From contig JBFWTJ010000062.1 in NCBI GenBank assembly GCA_050247895.1, forward strand, positions 1-15,753: 15,753 bases of DNA. The letters run 5' to 3'. This stretch comes from CAVPEW01 sp050247895 (GTDB lineage Bacteria; Actinomycetota; Acidimicrobiia; Acidimicrobiales; VFJN01). Under the pieces are notes generated by a model. It was given only the letters and a program-made list of their open reading frames with translations, made no database searches and was not told where the DNA came from. Shown one piece after another: positions 6,160 to 15,242 of the stretch (positions are counted from its first letter, which is position 1; every line of letters begins with the position of its first letter). The position numbers and the translations under genes are program-made.

Positions 6160-7208
6160 GCCTGCCCGCCGAGCGCCGTGCGGCACGGGAGCGGGCGCTG
6201 GGGCTGCTCTACGAGGCGGAGGTCAAGGACCGTCCCGGCGCGGAGGTCCTGGCCGAGCTGCCGCTGGCCCCCGACCCGTTCGCCGAGGCGCTGGTCCGGG
6301 CGGTGGACGACCAGCGCGACCGGATCGACGGCCTGATCTCCCGGTTCGCCCGGGGCTGGTCGCTCGGGCGCATGGCCGCGCTGGACCGGGCCGCGCTGCG
6401 GATGGGCACGGCCGAGCTGCTGACGCGGCCCGACGTGCCGACCGGGGTGGTGCTGGCCGAGACCGTCGAGCTGGCGTCGCGCTTCTCCACCGACGGATCG
6501 GGCCGCTTCGTCAACGGCCTGCTGGCCCGGATCGCGATCGAGGTCCGCGGTGCGGTGTCCGAGGCCGTGCCCGTCCGGCAGGTCGACGCGGTGGTGATCG
6601 ACCTCGACGGGGTGCTGCGCATCTGGGACCCGCGGGGGATCCCCGACGCGGAGGTCCGCCTGGGCCTGCCCGAGGGCGTGCTGCGCCGGGCGGCGTTCGA
6701 GCCGGACCGCCTGGCCCGGGCCATGGACGGCCGGTCGTCGTTCGAGGCGTGGGCGGCGGAGATCGGCGAGGTCCTGCGGGCCGAGCGCGGCGTGGACCCG
6801 GCCGAGGTGGTGGTGGCGTTCGCCGACATGCCCTGGCAGCTCGACCTCGACGTGCTCGACGTGGTGCGCGAGGTGCGGGCCGGTGGGTTGCCGGTGGCCC
6901 TGCTCAGCAACGCCACGACCCGCCTGGCCGACGAGCTGGCCGGCGTCGGGGTGGTGGAGGAGCTGGACCTGGTCGTGTCGTCGGCCGACATCCGGGTGGC
7001 CAAGCCCGACCGGGGGGCCTACGAGCACGTGGCCGCCGAGCTCGGCGTCCCCCTGGACCGCTGCGCGTTCGTCGACGACACCGAGGCCAACGTGGAGGCC
7101 GCCGTGGCGCTGGGGATGCGGGCCGAGCGCTACCGCGACGTCGACGGCCTGCGCCGCTTCCTGGTCGAGCTCGGCGCCCTGGGGGCGGCGGAGGAGCAGA
7201 CGGGGTGA
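6156..7208 (+). CDS. nusB: NusB antitermination factor fused to a HAD-family hydrolase
   Basis: This single 350-residue frame carries two complete domains. Residues 1-132 are NusB: RRAARERALGLLYE, VRAVDDQRDRIDGLI, WSLGRMAALDRAALRMGTAELL, then the terminal SGRFVNGLLARIA. NusB works with NusE (S10) on boxA RNA in rRNA antitermination and rRNA maturation. After a linker of about 10 residues, 143-345 form a HAD phosphatase-like domain with all four motifs. These are DLDGV (nucleophile D149, acid/base D151), LLSN (S251), VAKPD (K283) and FVDDTE (D307, D308), with a helical cap between motifs I and II. NusB alone is normally about 130-160 residues. The GTG at 6156 overlaps the efp stop (GTGA). There is no stop, frameshift sign or internal ribosome site at the junction near 6570. 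The HAD substrate cannot be predicted. The domain calls are firm; whether the two domains cooperate is unknown. Confidence 0.92.
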   Translation: MSLPAERRAARERALGLLYEAEVKDRPGAEVLAELPLAPDPFAEALVRAVDDQRDRIDGLISRFARGWSLGRMAALDRAALRMGTAELLTRPDVPTGVVLAETVELASRFSTDGSGRFVNGLLARIAIEVRGAVSEAVPVRQVDAVVIDLDGVLRIWDPRGIPDAEVRLGLPEGVLRRAAFEPDRLARAMDGRSSFEAWAAEIGEVLRAERGVDPAEVVVAFADMPWQLDLDVLDVVREVRAGGLPVALLSNATTRLADELAGVGVVEELDLVVSSADIRVAKPDRGAYEHVAAELGVPLDRCAFVDDTEANVEAAVALGMRAERYRDVDGLRRFLVELGALGAAEEQTG

Positions 7209-7233
7209 GGGGAGCGTCGCGAGCGGAGGTCCG

Positions 7234-7752
7234 GTGACCCCGGCCCTGCCCCTGCCCGACCCGCCGCTGGAGGACGACGTCGTCCTGCTCCGGGCCTGGT
7301 CGGCACCGGATGCGGCGACGCTGGCCGAGGCCTGGTCGGACCACGAGGTCCGTCGCTGGACCCGGGTCCCCGAGGACTGCTCGCTCGCCGCGGCCCGGCA
7401 CTGGATCGCGGCCGACGCGGCCCGCCGGGAGCGGGGCCTGGCCCTCGACCTGGTCGTCGAGCGCCGGGTCGACGGATCGGCGGTGGGCGAGGTCGGCCTG
7501 GTCTGCGTGGACCCGGGCCGGGGCCTGGCCGAGGCGGGCTGGTGGACCGGCGCGGCCTTCCGGCGCCAGGGGCTGGCCGGCCGGGCGGTGGCCCTGCTGG
7601 CGGGCTGGGCCCTGTCCGAGCTGTCGGTGGAGCAGGTGTTCGCTCGGCTGGACCCGGCCAACGTCGGCTCGGTGGGCGTGGCCCGCGCCGCGGGGTTCGC
7701 GCCGCGGGGCACGGCGTCGGACGGTCGGGAGGTCTGGTCCCGCCGCGCCTGA
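7234..7752 (+). CDS. GNAT-family N-acetyltransferase (RimJ/RimL-like)
   Basis: This 172-residue single-domain protein resembles RimJ/RimL-type GNAT enzymes, which move acetyl from acetyl-CoA to an amine, often a protein N terminus. The N-terminal part (EDDVVLLRAWSAPDAATLAEAWSD) is the usual first strand and helix. AEAGWWTGAAFRRQGLAGRAVALLAGWAL at about 100-127 holds the acetyl-CoA pyrophosphate loop RRQGLAG. The C-terminal DPANVGSVGVARAAGFAPRG is the standard last helix and strand. The GTG at 7234 has GGAGG 4 nt upstream, a rather short spacing. The nusB stop lies 25 nt before it. In Streptomyces the regulator gene bldD occupies this slot, and this protein is unrelated to it. Its substrate cannot be told from sequence. 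Confidence 0.85.
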   Translation: MTPALPLPDPPLEDDVVLLRAWSAPDAATLAEAWSDHEVRRWTRVPEDCSLAAARHWIAADAARRERGLALDLVVERRVDGSAVGEVGLVCVDPGRGLAEAGWWTGAAFRRQGLAGRAVALLAGWALSELSVEQVFARLDPANVGSVGVARAAGFAPRGTASDGREVWSRRA

Positions 7753-7774
7753 CCGCCGGGAGCGGCGCGGCGTG

Positions 7775-7786
7775 GCCGGGCCCGGC
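7775..7786. repeat. 12-bp GC palindrome before the pyr promoter
   Basis: GCCGGGCCCGGC ends 3 nt before the TACCGT box of the pyrR promoter. A related GGGCCC-centred palindrome (424-431) lies at the same distance from the pilD -10 box. It could be a promoter-associated element or chance in GC-rich DNA. Confidence 0.3.
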
Positions 7787-7789
7787 TGC

Positions 7790-7795
7790 TACCGT
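7790..7795 (+). promoter_or_regulatory. Candidate -10 box of the pyrRBC operon promoter
   Basis: TACCGT fits TANNNT. The predicted transcription start about 7 nt downstream (near 7802) falls just before the first paired base of the PyrR hairpin at 7806, which is what a compact pyr leader needs. No recognisable -35 element is present. The 100-nt gap between the GNAT gene and pyrR is the largest in the window, in keeping with a new transcription unit. Confidence 0.55.
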
Positions 7796-7805
7796 GAGCG
7801 CCTGA

Positions 7806-7836
7806 CCGTGAACCGGGTCCGGTGAGGCCCGAACGG
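7806..7836 (+). promoter_or_regulatory. PyrR-binding RNA hairpin (pyr leader)
   Basis: The RNA would fold with lower stem CCGU (7806-7809) to ACGG (7833-7836), a purine-containing internal loop (GAAC against A), and upper stem CGGG (7814-7817) to CCCG (7828-7831). Above these come a single bulged U (7818), a CC/GG clamp (7819-7820 with 7826-7827) and the loop GGUGA (7821-7825). This is the architecture of the Bacillus PyrR binding loop, whose consensus is ARUCCNGNGAGGYU. The core UCCNGNGAGG is matched fully, and the A-U pair flanking the core is replaced by G-C. PyrR bound to UMP would hold this structure. The pyrR ribosome site starts 2 nt downstream, so binding should also hinder translation, as described for mycobacterial pyr leaders. 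Confidence 0.85.
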
Positions 7837-7838
7837 AC

Positions 7839-7844
7839 AGGAGG
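7839..7844 (+). promoter_or_regulatory. Strong Shine-Dalgarno site that sets the pyrR start at 7853
   Basis: AGGAGG is an ideal anti-16S match, 8 nt before GTG 7853. It overlaps the alternative in-frame GTG at 7844 and so rules that start out. It begins 2 nt after the PyrR hairpin stem closes. A competing helix CCGGG (7813-7817) with CCCGG (7847-7851) could place it in a loop in the absence of PyrR. Confidence 0.75.
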
Positions 7845-7852
7845 TGCCCGGA

Positions 7853-8419
7853 GTGGCCGAGAGGGAACGACGCACGACGCCCCCGTTCGGGGGCGTTTTC
7901 GTTGCCCGGACGCAGGTGCTCGACGCCGCCGACGTGCGCCGGGCCATCTGGCGGATGGCCAACGAGGTGGTGGAGGCGAACCACGGCGCGACGGGCGTGG
8001 CCCTGGTGGGCCTGCAGACCGGCGGGGTGGACCTGGCCGAGGAGCTGGCTGCGGCGATCCAGCGGATCGACGGCCAGCGACCCGAGGTGGGCGTGCTGGA
8101 CGTGGCCTTCCACCGTGACGACATCGGCATCCGGCCGGTGCTGCCCCAGGCGCCCACCGCGATCGACTTCGACATCGACGGGGCGGTGGTGGTCCTGGTC
8201 GACGACGTCCTGTTCACGGGGCGGACGATCCGTGCCGCCCTGGACGCCCTGCACGACTTCGGCCGGCCCCGTGCGGTGCAGCTGGCGGTGATGATCGACC
8301 GGGGCCACCGGGAGCTGCCGATCCGGCCCGACTACGTGGGCAAGAACCTGCCGACGCGCCGTGACGAGGTGGTCGACGTGACCCTGGCCGGGGTGGAGCT
8401 GGGCGAGGTGGTCCGGTGA
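7853..8419 (+). CDS. pyrR: Bifunctional pyr operon regulator / uracil phosphoribosyltransferase PyrR
   Basis: This 188-residue PRTase-fold protein binds pyr mRNA when charged with UMP or UTP, and it has uracil phosphoribosyltransferase activity. The PRPP-binding motif is VVVLVDDVLFTGRTIRAALDAL. DVAFHRDDIG and the C-terminal DRGHRELPIRPDYVGKNLPT are PyrR-specific. I chose GTG 7853 because AGGAGG lies 8 nt upstream. The family core begins only at VLDAADVRRAIWRMANEVVE (about residue 22). The first 20 residues (MAERERRTTPPFGGVFVART) are an unusual tail, because codons 9-16 double as an intrinsic terminator hairpin. An initiation downstream of that hairpin (TTG 7902 is out of frame) has no good candidate except GTG 7916, which would remove VLDAA's upstream part and has no clear ribosome site. 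The pyrB GTG overlaps the stop by 4 bp. Confidence 0.93.
   Translation: MAERERRTTPPFGGVFVARTQVLDAADVRRAIWRMANEVVEANHGATGVALVGLQTGGVDLAEELAAAIQRIDGQRPEVGVLDVAFHRDDIGIRPVLPQAPTAIDFDIDGAVVVLVDDVLFTGRTIRAALDALHDFGRPRAVQLAVMIDRGHRELPIRPDYVGKNLPTRRDEVVDVTLAGVELGEVVR
7877..7899 (+). terminator. Intrinsic terminator hairpin inside the pyrR 5' coding region (attenuator)
   Basis: ACGCCCCC (7877-7884) pairs perfectly with GGGGGCGT (7889-7896) around a GTTC tetraloop, and TTTT (7896-7899) then CGTT follow. It is the clearest intrinsic-terminator shape in the window, with an 8-bp GC-rich stem and a U tract. It lies 40 nt after the PyrR hairpin, as in pyr attenuators, yet is read as pyrR codons 9-16. A translating ribosome would keep it open. 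When PyrR blocks initiation it could form and end transcription. I see no clear antiterminator that pairs with its 5' arm. Confidence 0.75.
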
Positions 8420-8426
8420 GGCACCT
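8406..8426 (+). promoter_or_regulatory. Possible second PyrR-binding hairpin over the pyrB start codon
   Basis: The 12-mer GTCCGGTGAGGC (8411-8422) is identical to 7817-7828 in the first PyrR hairpin. Here AGGTG (8406-8410) pairs fully with CACCT (8422-8426), GU is bulged, CC pairs with GG, and the GGUGA loop contains the pyrB GTG (8416-8418). The two-base bulge differs from the usual single U. Coding constraints (Val-Arg-stop and the MR of pyrB) could produce the match by chance. Confidence 0.45.
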
Positions 8427-9411
8427 GGTCTCGATCGCCGACTGCACCCGGGCCGACCTGGACCAGATCCTCGGGCTGACCGACGCCTTCGTGGAGGTCA
8501 GCGCCCGCCAGGTCCCCAAGGTCCCGGCCCTGCGGGGCAAGAACGTGGTCTGGCTCTTCTACGAGGACTCGACCCGGACCCGGCTGAGCTTCGAGCAGGC
8601 GGCCAAGCGGCTGTCGGCCGACACGATGAACTTCACCGTCGGGGCCAGTTCGGTGAGCAAGGGCGAGTCGTTGCGCGACACGGTGCTGACCATCGAGGCC
8701 ATGGGGGTGGACGCGGTGGTCGTGCGGCACGGCTCGGCCGGCGCCCCGGCCCGCATCGCCCGCTGGCTGGGCGACCGGGTCAGCGTGGTCAACGCCGGGG
8801 ACGGCTGGCACGAGCACCCGACCCAGGCGCTGCTCGACGCCTACACGATCCGGGCCCACCGGGGGACCCTGGAGGGCCTGCGCATCGGGGTGGTCGGCGA
8901 CGTGAAGCACAGCCGGGTGGCGCGCTCGAACGTGCTGGCCTTCACGGCGCTGGGCGCGGAGGTGGTCCTGGTGGCGCCGCCGACCCTGTTGCCCCCGAGC
9001 CTGGAGGGCTGGCCGGTGCGGGTGAGCCACGACCTGGACGCGGCGGTGGGCGACCTCGACGTCGCCTACCTGCTGCGCGTGCAGCGCGAGCGCGCGACCG
9101 AGCACCTGATCCCGTCGCTGCGCGAGTACACGGAGCGCTTCGGGCTCACCCGACGTCGGGCCGACCGCCTGGGGCCCGACGCGCTGGTGATGCACCCGGG
9201 GCCGATGAACCGGGGGGTGGAGATCAGCGCCGAGGTGGCCGACGAGCCGCGGTCGGTGGTGCTCGAGCAGGTCCGCAACGGCGTCGCGGTCCGCATGGCG
9301 GTCCTCTACCTGCTGCTGGGCAGCGGCGCGGACCGGATCCTCGGGCCACCCGGCGGCGACCTGGTGGCGCCGCCGGCCGAGCTGGCCGCCCTGGGCGGGG
9401 GGGTGGCCTGA
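8416..9411 (+). CDS. pyrB: Aspartate carbamoyltransferase catalytic subunit
   Basis: This 331-residue enzyme joins carbamoyl phosphate and aspartate to N-carbamoyl-aspartate, the first committed pyrimidine step. The carbamoyl-phosphate loop is STRTR at 52-56. The 80s loop is SSVSKGES, and HPTQ is at 134-137. The carbamoyl-phosphate/aspartate domain hinge MHPGPMNRGVEI is at 259-270, followed by the C-terminal NGVAVRMAVLYLLL helix. A Gly/Pro-rich tail of about 20 residues follows. No pyrI regulatory subunit is present. Control at the enzyme level is therefore probably absent, and expression control by PyrR is more likely. The GTG start overlaps the pyrR stop (GTGA), and the stop shares one base with the pyrC ATG (TGATG). 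Confidence 0.96.
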   Translation: MRHLVSIADCTRADLDQILGLTDAFVEVSARQVPKVPALRGKNVVWLFYEDSTRTRLSFEQAAKRLSADTMNFTVGASSVSKGESLRDTVLTIEAMGVDAVVVRHGSAGAPARIARWLGDRVSVVNAGDGWHEHPTQALLDAYTIRAHRGTLEGLRIGVVGDVKHSRVARSNVLAFTALGAEVVLVAPPTLLPPSLEGWPVRVSHDLDAAVGDLDVAYLLRVQRERATEHLIPSLREYTERFGLTRRRADRLGPDALVMHPGPMNRGVEISAEVADEPRSVVLEQVRNGVAVRMAVLYLLLGSGADRILGPPGGDLVAPPAELAALGGGVA

Positions 9412-10691
9412 TGGCGGTGGCGCTGCGGGGTGGGCGGATCGTCGACGAGTCGGGGGAGCGGCCCGGCGACGTGGTGATCGCCGACGACGGGACGATCGGG
9501 GCGGTGGGGACCGACCTGACCGCCGACGTCGACCTCGACGTGACGGGGTGCCTGGTGGCACCGGGCCTGGTCGACCTGCACAGCCACCTGCGCCAGCCCG
9601 GCCAGGAGGAGGCCGAGACGGTCGAGACCGGGGCCCGGGCCGCGGCCCGGGGCGGGTACACCTGCATCCTGGCCATGCCCAACACCGTGCCGGCGCTGGA
9701 CAGCGCGGCGGTGGTCCGCGAGGTGCTGGAGCTGGGCCGGTCGGCCCCCTGCGAGGTGCGCACCTCGGGTGCCATCACGGTGGGCCGGGCCGGGGAGCAG
9801 CTGGCCCCGCTGGGCGAGCTCTACGACCTGGGCGTGCGCTTCTTCACCGACGACGGTGCCGGCGTGGCCGACACCCGGTTGATGCGCCGGGCCCTGGAGT
9901 TCGCCCGGGGCCTGGGTCCCGAGGTGGTCCTGGCCCAGCACTGCGAGGACCCCGCGCTCGCCGCGGGCGGGCACATGCACGAGGGGGAGTGGTCGTCGCG
10001 GCTGGGGATCCCGGGCCAGCCCGCCGAGGCCGAGGAGCTGATGGTCGTGCGGGACCTCGCCCTGGCCCGCCTGACCGGGGCCCGGGTCCACTTCCAGCAC
10101 CTATCGACCGCGGGCTCGGTGGCGATGGTCCGGGCGGCCAAGGCCCGGGGCCTGCCGGTGAGCGCCGAGGCGACCACCCACCACTTCACCCTGACCCACG
10201 CCGAGTGCGCCTCGTTCGACCCGGTGTTCAAGGTGAACCCGCCCCTGCGGACCGACGAGGACGTCGCCGCGGTCCGGGCCGGGTTGGCCGACGGCACCCT
10301 CGACTGCATCGCCACGGACCACGCGCCGCACACCCCCGAGTCCAAGGAGGCGGCCTTCGACCAGGCCCCGCCGGGGATGTTGGGGCTCGAGACGGCGCTC
10401 GCGCTGGCCCTGACCGAGCTGGACCTGCCCCTGGTCGAGGTGCTGGCCCTGCTCTCCTGGCGCCCGGCCCGCCTGCTGGGCGTGGCCGACCGCCACGGCG
10501 GCCCGGTCGCCCCGGGCCGGCCGGCGAACCTGTGCGTGATCGATCCCGAGCGGGAGTGGGTGGTCGATCCGGCCGACACGGCCAGTCGCAGCCGCAACAC
10601 CCCCTACGCCGGTCGCACGCTGCGGGGACGGGTGCGCCACACGGTGCTGGCCGGCGAGCTTGTCGTGGTCGACGGGGAGCCGCAGCGGTGA
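9411..10691 (+). CDS. pyrC: Dihydroorotase, class I
   Basis: This 426-residue amidohydrolase closes carbamoyl-aspartate to dihydroorotate, using zinc bound in a TIM barrel. The first metal site is DLHSHLRQPG (H57, H59), with R61 for substrate binding. The Glu usually found after Arg-x-Pro-Gly motifs is shifted here (RQPG rather than REPG). FTDDGAG (D147/D148) stands where some relatives have a carboxylated lysine, as in Aquifex- and Bacillus-type enzymes. QHCED, FQHLST and IATDHAPHT (catalytic D303) complete the site, so the enzyme should be active rather than a silent ATCase partner. The start overlaps the pyrB stop by one base. The neighbour downstream is carA, after an 85-nt regulated gap. 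Streptomyces and Mycobacterium carry an extra membrane-protein gene at that point, which is lacking here. Confidence 0.95.
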   Translation: MAVALRGGRIVDESGERPGDVVIADDGTIGAVGTDLTADVDLDVTGCLVAPGLVDLHSHLRQPGQEEAETVETGARAAARGGYTCILAMPNTVPALDSAAVVREVLELGRSAPCEVRTSGAITVGRAGEQLAPLGELYDLGVRFFTDDGAGVADTRLMRRALEFARGLGPEVVLAQHCEDPALAAGGHMHEGEWSSRLGIPGQPAEAEELMVVRDLALARLTGARVHFQHLSTAGSVAMVRAAKARGLPVSAEATTHHFTLTHAECASFDPVFKVNPPLRTDEDVAAVRAGLADGTLDCIATDHAPHTPESKEAAFDQAPPGMLGLETALALALTELDLPLVEVLALLSWRPARLLGVADRHGGPVAPGRPANLCVIDPEREWVVDPADTASRSRNTPYAGRTLRGRVRHTVLAGELVVVDGEPQR

Positions 10692-10701
10692 GGTCACCGC
10701 T
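10684..10701 (+). repeat. Inverted repeat spanning the pyrC stop codon
   Basis: AGCGGTGA (10684-10691) and TCACCGCT (10694-10701) are perfect 8-bp arms around GG. In RNA this makes a 7-bp stem with an AGGU loop across the pyrC stop. No U tract follows, so it is at best a pause or 3'-end-stabilising hairpin separating pyrRBC from carAB. Confidence 0.45.
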
Positions 10702-10739
10702 CGCTCCGGTCGCCGGTACATCATCCGATTTCCATTCGC

Positions 10740-10745
10740 TAGGAT
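10740..10745 (+). promoter_or_regulatory. Candidate -10 box of a carAB promoter
   Basis: TAGGAT fits TANNNT and lies at the end of an unusually AT-rich stretch (10717-10760) in otherwise very GC-rich DNA. The expected start of transcription is near 10752-10754, next to the ATG at 10754. The ARG box at 10744-10759 overlaps the box and the start site. No firm -35 hexamer can be assigned. Confidence 0.6.
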
Positions 10746-10759
10746 GCATCTTCATGCAA
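10744..10759. promoter_or_regulatory. ARG box, operator for arginine repressor ArgR
   Basis: ATGCATCTTCATGCAA holds the perfect inverted repeat TGCAT-N4-ATGCA. This is the actinobacterial form of the ArgR half sites (E. coli: TGAAT-N4-ATTCA). It lies over the -10 box and presumed start of carA transcription, where a bound repressor would block RNA polymerase. carAB makes carbamoyl phosphate, needed for arginine as well as pyrimidines, so control by ArgR is biologically expected. I find no clear second box about 21 bp upstream. Confidence 0.7.
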
Positions 10760-10780
10760 GACGGTCGAGGTGCGCGGTGA
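10754..10780 (+). CDS. Possible leaderless 8-codon leader peptide ahead of carA
   Basis: The ATG at 10754 opens a frame MQDGRGAR with stop TGA at 10778-10780, overlapping the carA GTG (10777-10779) by GTGA. Transcription from the TAGGAT box would begin at or next to this ATG, so it could be translated without a ribosome site and then hand ribosomes to carA. Two of eight codons are Arg, including the last one. It may instead be untranslated. Confidence 0.4.
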   Translation: MQDGRGAR

Positions 10781-11930
10781 TCCGCGACGCCCTCCTCGTG
10801 CTCGCCGACGGCTCGACCTTCGAGGCCGAGTGGATCGGCGCCGACCCGCCCGGGGGCGCCGCGGCGGGAGAGGTCGTGTTCAACACGGTCCTGTCCGGCT
10901 ACCAGGAGGTCGTGACCGACCCGTCCTACGCCGGGCAGATCATCGCCTTCACCTACCCCCACATCGGCAACTACGGCGTCAACCTCGACGACTTCGAGTC
11001 GACCCGGCCCCGCTGCCGGGGCGTCATCGTGCGCGACCTGGCCCGCCGCCGCAGCAACTGGCGCAGCGAGGCCGACCTGCCCGCGCTGCTCGCCGCGTAC
11101 GGCATCGGCGGCCTGGCCGGCGTCGACACCCGCCGCCTCACCCGGCTCATCCGCGACCACGGCGCCATGGTCGGCGCCATGGGGCCCCTGGACCTGGTCG
11201 ACGAGGCCGCCCTGCGGGCCGCGGCGGCGGCCGAGCCGGGCACCGACGGCGTCGACCTGGTGGCCCAGGTCACCACGCCCGTGCCCTACCGGCTGGCCGA
11301 CGGGACCCGGCCGCTCGTGGTCGCCTACGACTTCGGGATCAAGCACACGATCCTGCGGCACCTGGCCGCGCTGGTCGACGTCGAGGTCGTGCCGGCCGGC
11401 ACGCCGGCGGCCGACGTGCTGGCCCGCGACCCGGCCGGGGTCTTCCTGTCCAACGGGCCCGGCGACCCCGCCGCGGTGGCCGGCGCCGCCACGGCCATCG
11501 CCGAGCTGCTCGGGCAGGTCCCGGTCTTCGGCATCTGCCTCGGCCACCAGCTCCTGGGCCGGGCCATCGGCGCCACGACGGTCAAGCTGCCCTTCGGGCA
11601 CCACGGGGGGAACCACCCGGTGCGCGACCTCGCCACCGGGCGGATCGAGATCACCAGTCAGAACCACAACTTCGCGGTGGACGCCGACTCGCTGGCCGGA
11701 CGGGCCACGGTCACCCACGTCAACCTCAACGACGGCGTGTGCGAGGGCATGGAGGTCGACGGCGGGACCGCCTTCTCGGTCCAGCACCACCCCGAGGCCG
11801 GGCCCGGGCCCCACGACAGCGCCCACCTCTTCGCCCGCTTCGCCCGCCTCGTCGGTGCCGACGCCACCGCCCGGCGGGCGCCGGGCGAGCTGCCCGCGCC
11901 CGAGCGGGGCGTGGCCGGGGGGCAGGCCTG

Positions 11931-11931
<1 letters not shown>
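10777..11931 (+). CDS. carA: Carbamoyl-phosphate synthase small (glutaminase) subunit
   Basis: This 384-residue subunit hydrolyses glutamine and passes ammonia to CarB. The N-terminal CPSase domain covers about 1-150 (TVLSGYQEVVTDPSYAGQI, IGNYGVNLDDFES, VDTRRLTRLIRDHG). The class I glutamine amidotransferase domain follows, with triad Cys254 (FGICLGHQLLG), His338 and Glu340 (QHHPEA). SNGPGDP, GHHGGNHPV and ITSQNHNFAVD are also intact. The GTG at 10777 gives the normal N terminus and has GAGG 6 nt upstream. An in-frame ATG at 10744 lies inside the -10 box and would not be transcribed from that promoter. The carB ATG shares one base with the stop (TGATG). It appears to be controlled separately from pyrRBC through an ARG box. 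Confidence 0.95.

Positions 11932-15238
<3,307 letters not shown>

Positions 15239-15242
<4 letters not shown>

Noticed and set aside
6550..6600. NusB-HAD junction as a sequencing frameshift
   Set aside because: Both domains are in the same frame with the same codon style and a short clean linker, so no frame change is needed.
7227..7236. GTCCGGTGA near the GNAT start resembles the PyrR core
   Set aside because: It is followed by CCCC rather than GG, so the CC/GG clamp cannot form. It shows that part of the core can arise by chance around GTG starts.
7844..7852. Earlier in-frame GTG at 7844 as the pyrR start
   Set aside because: It overlaps the AGGAGG site and has no ribosome site of its own. 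GTG 7853 has ideal spacing.
10723..10738. Second ARG box upstream of the carA operator
   Set aside because: Aligning the TGCAT-N4-ATGCA pattern at the expected spacing gives only a few matches.
10744..10776. ATG 10744 as an upstream in-frame start of carA
   Set aside because: It lies within the -10 box and ARG box. The resulting 11-residue extension has no family support.
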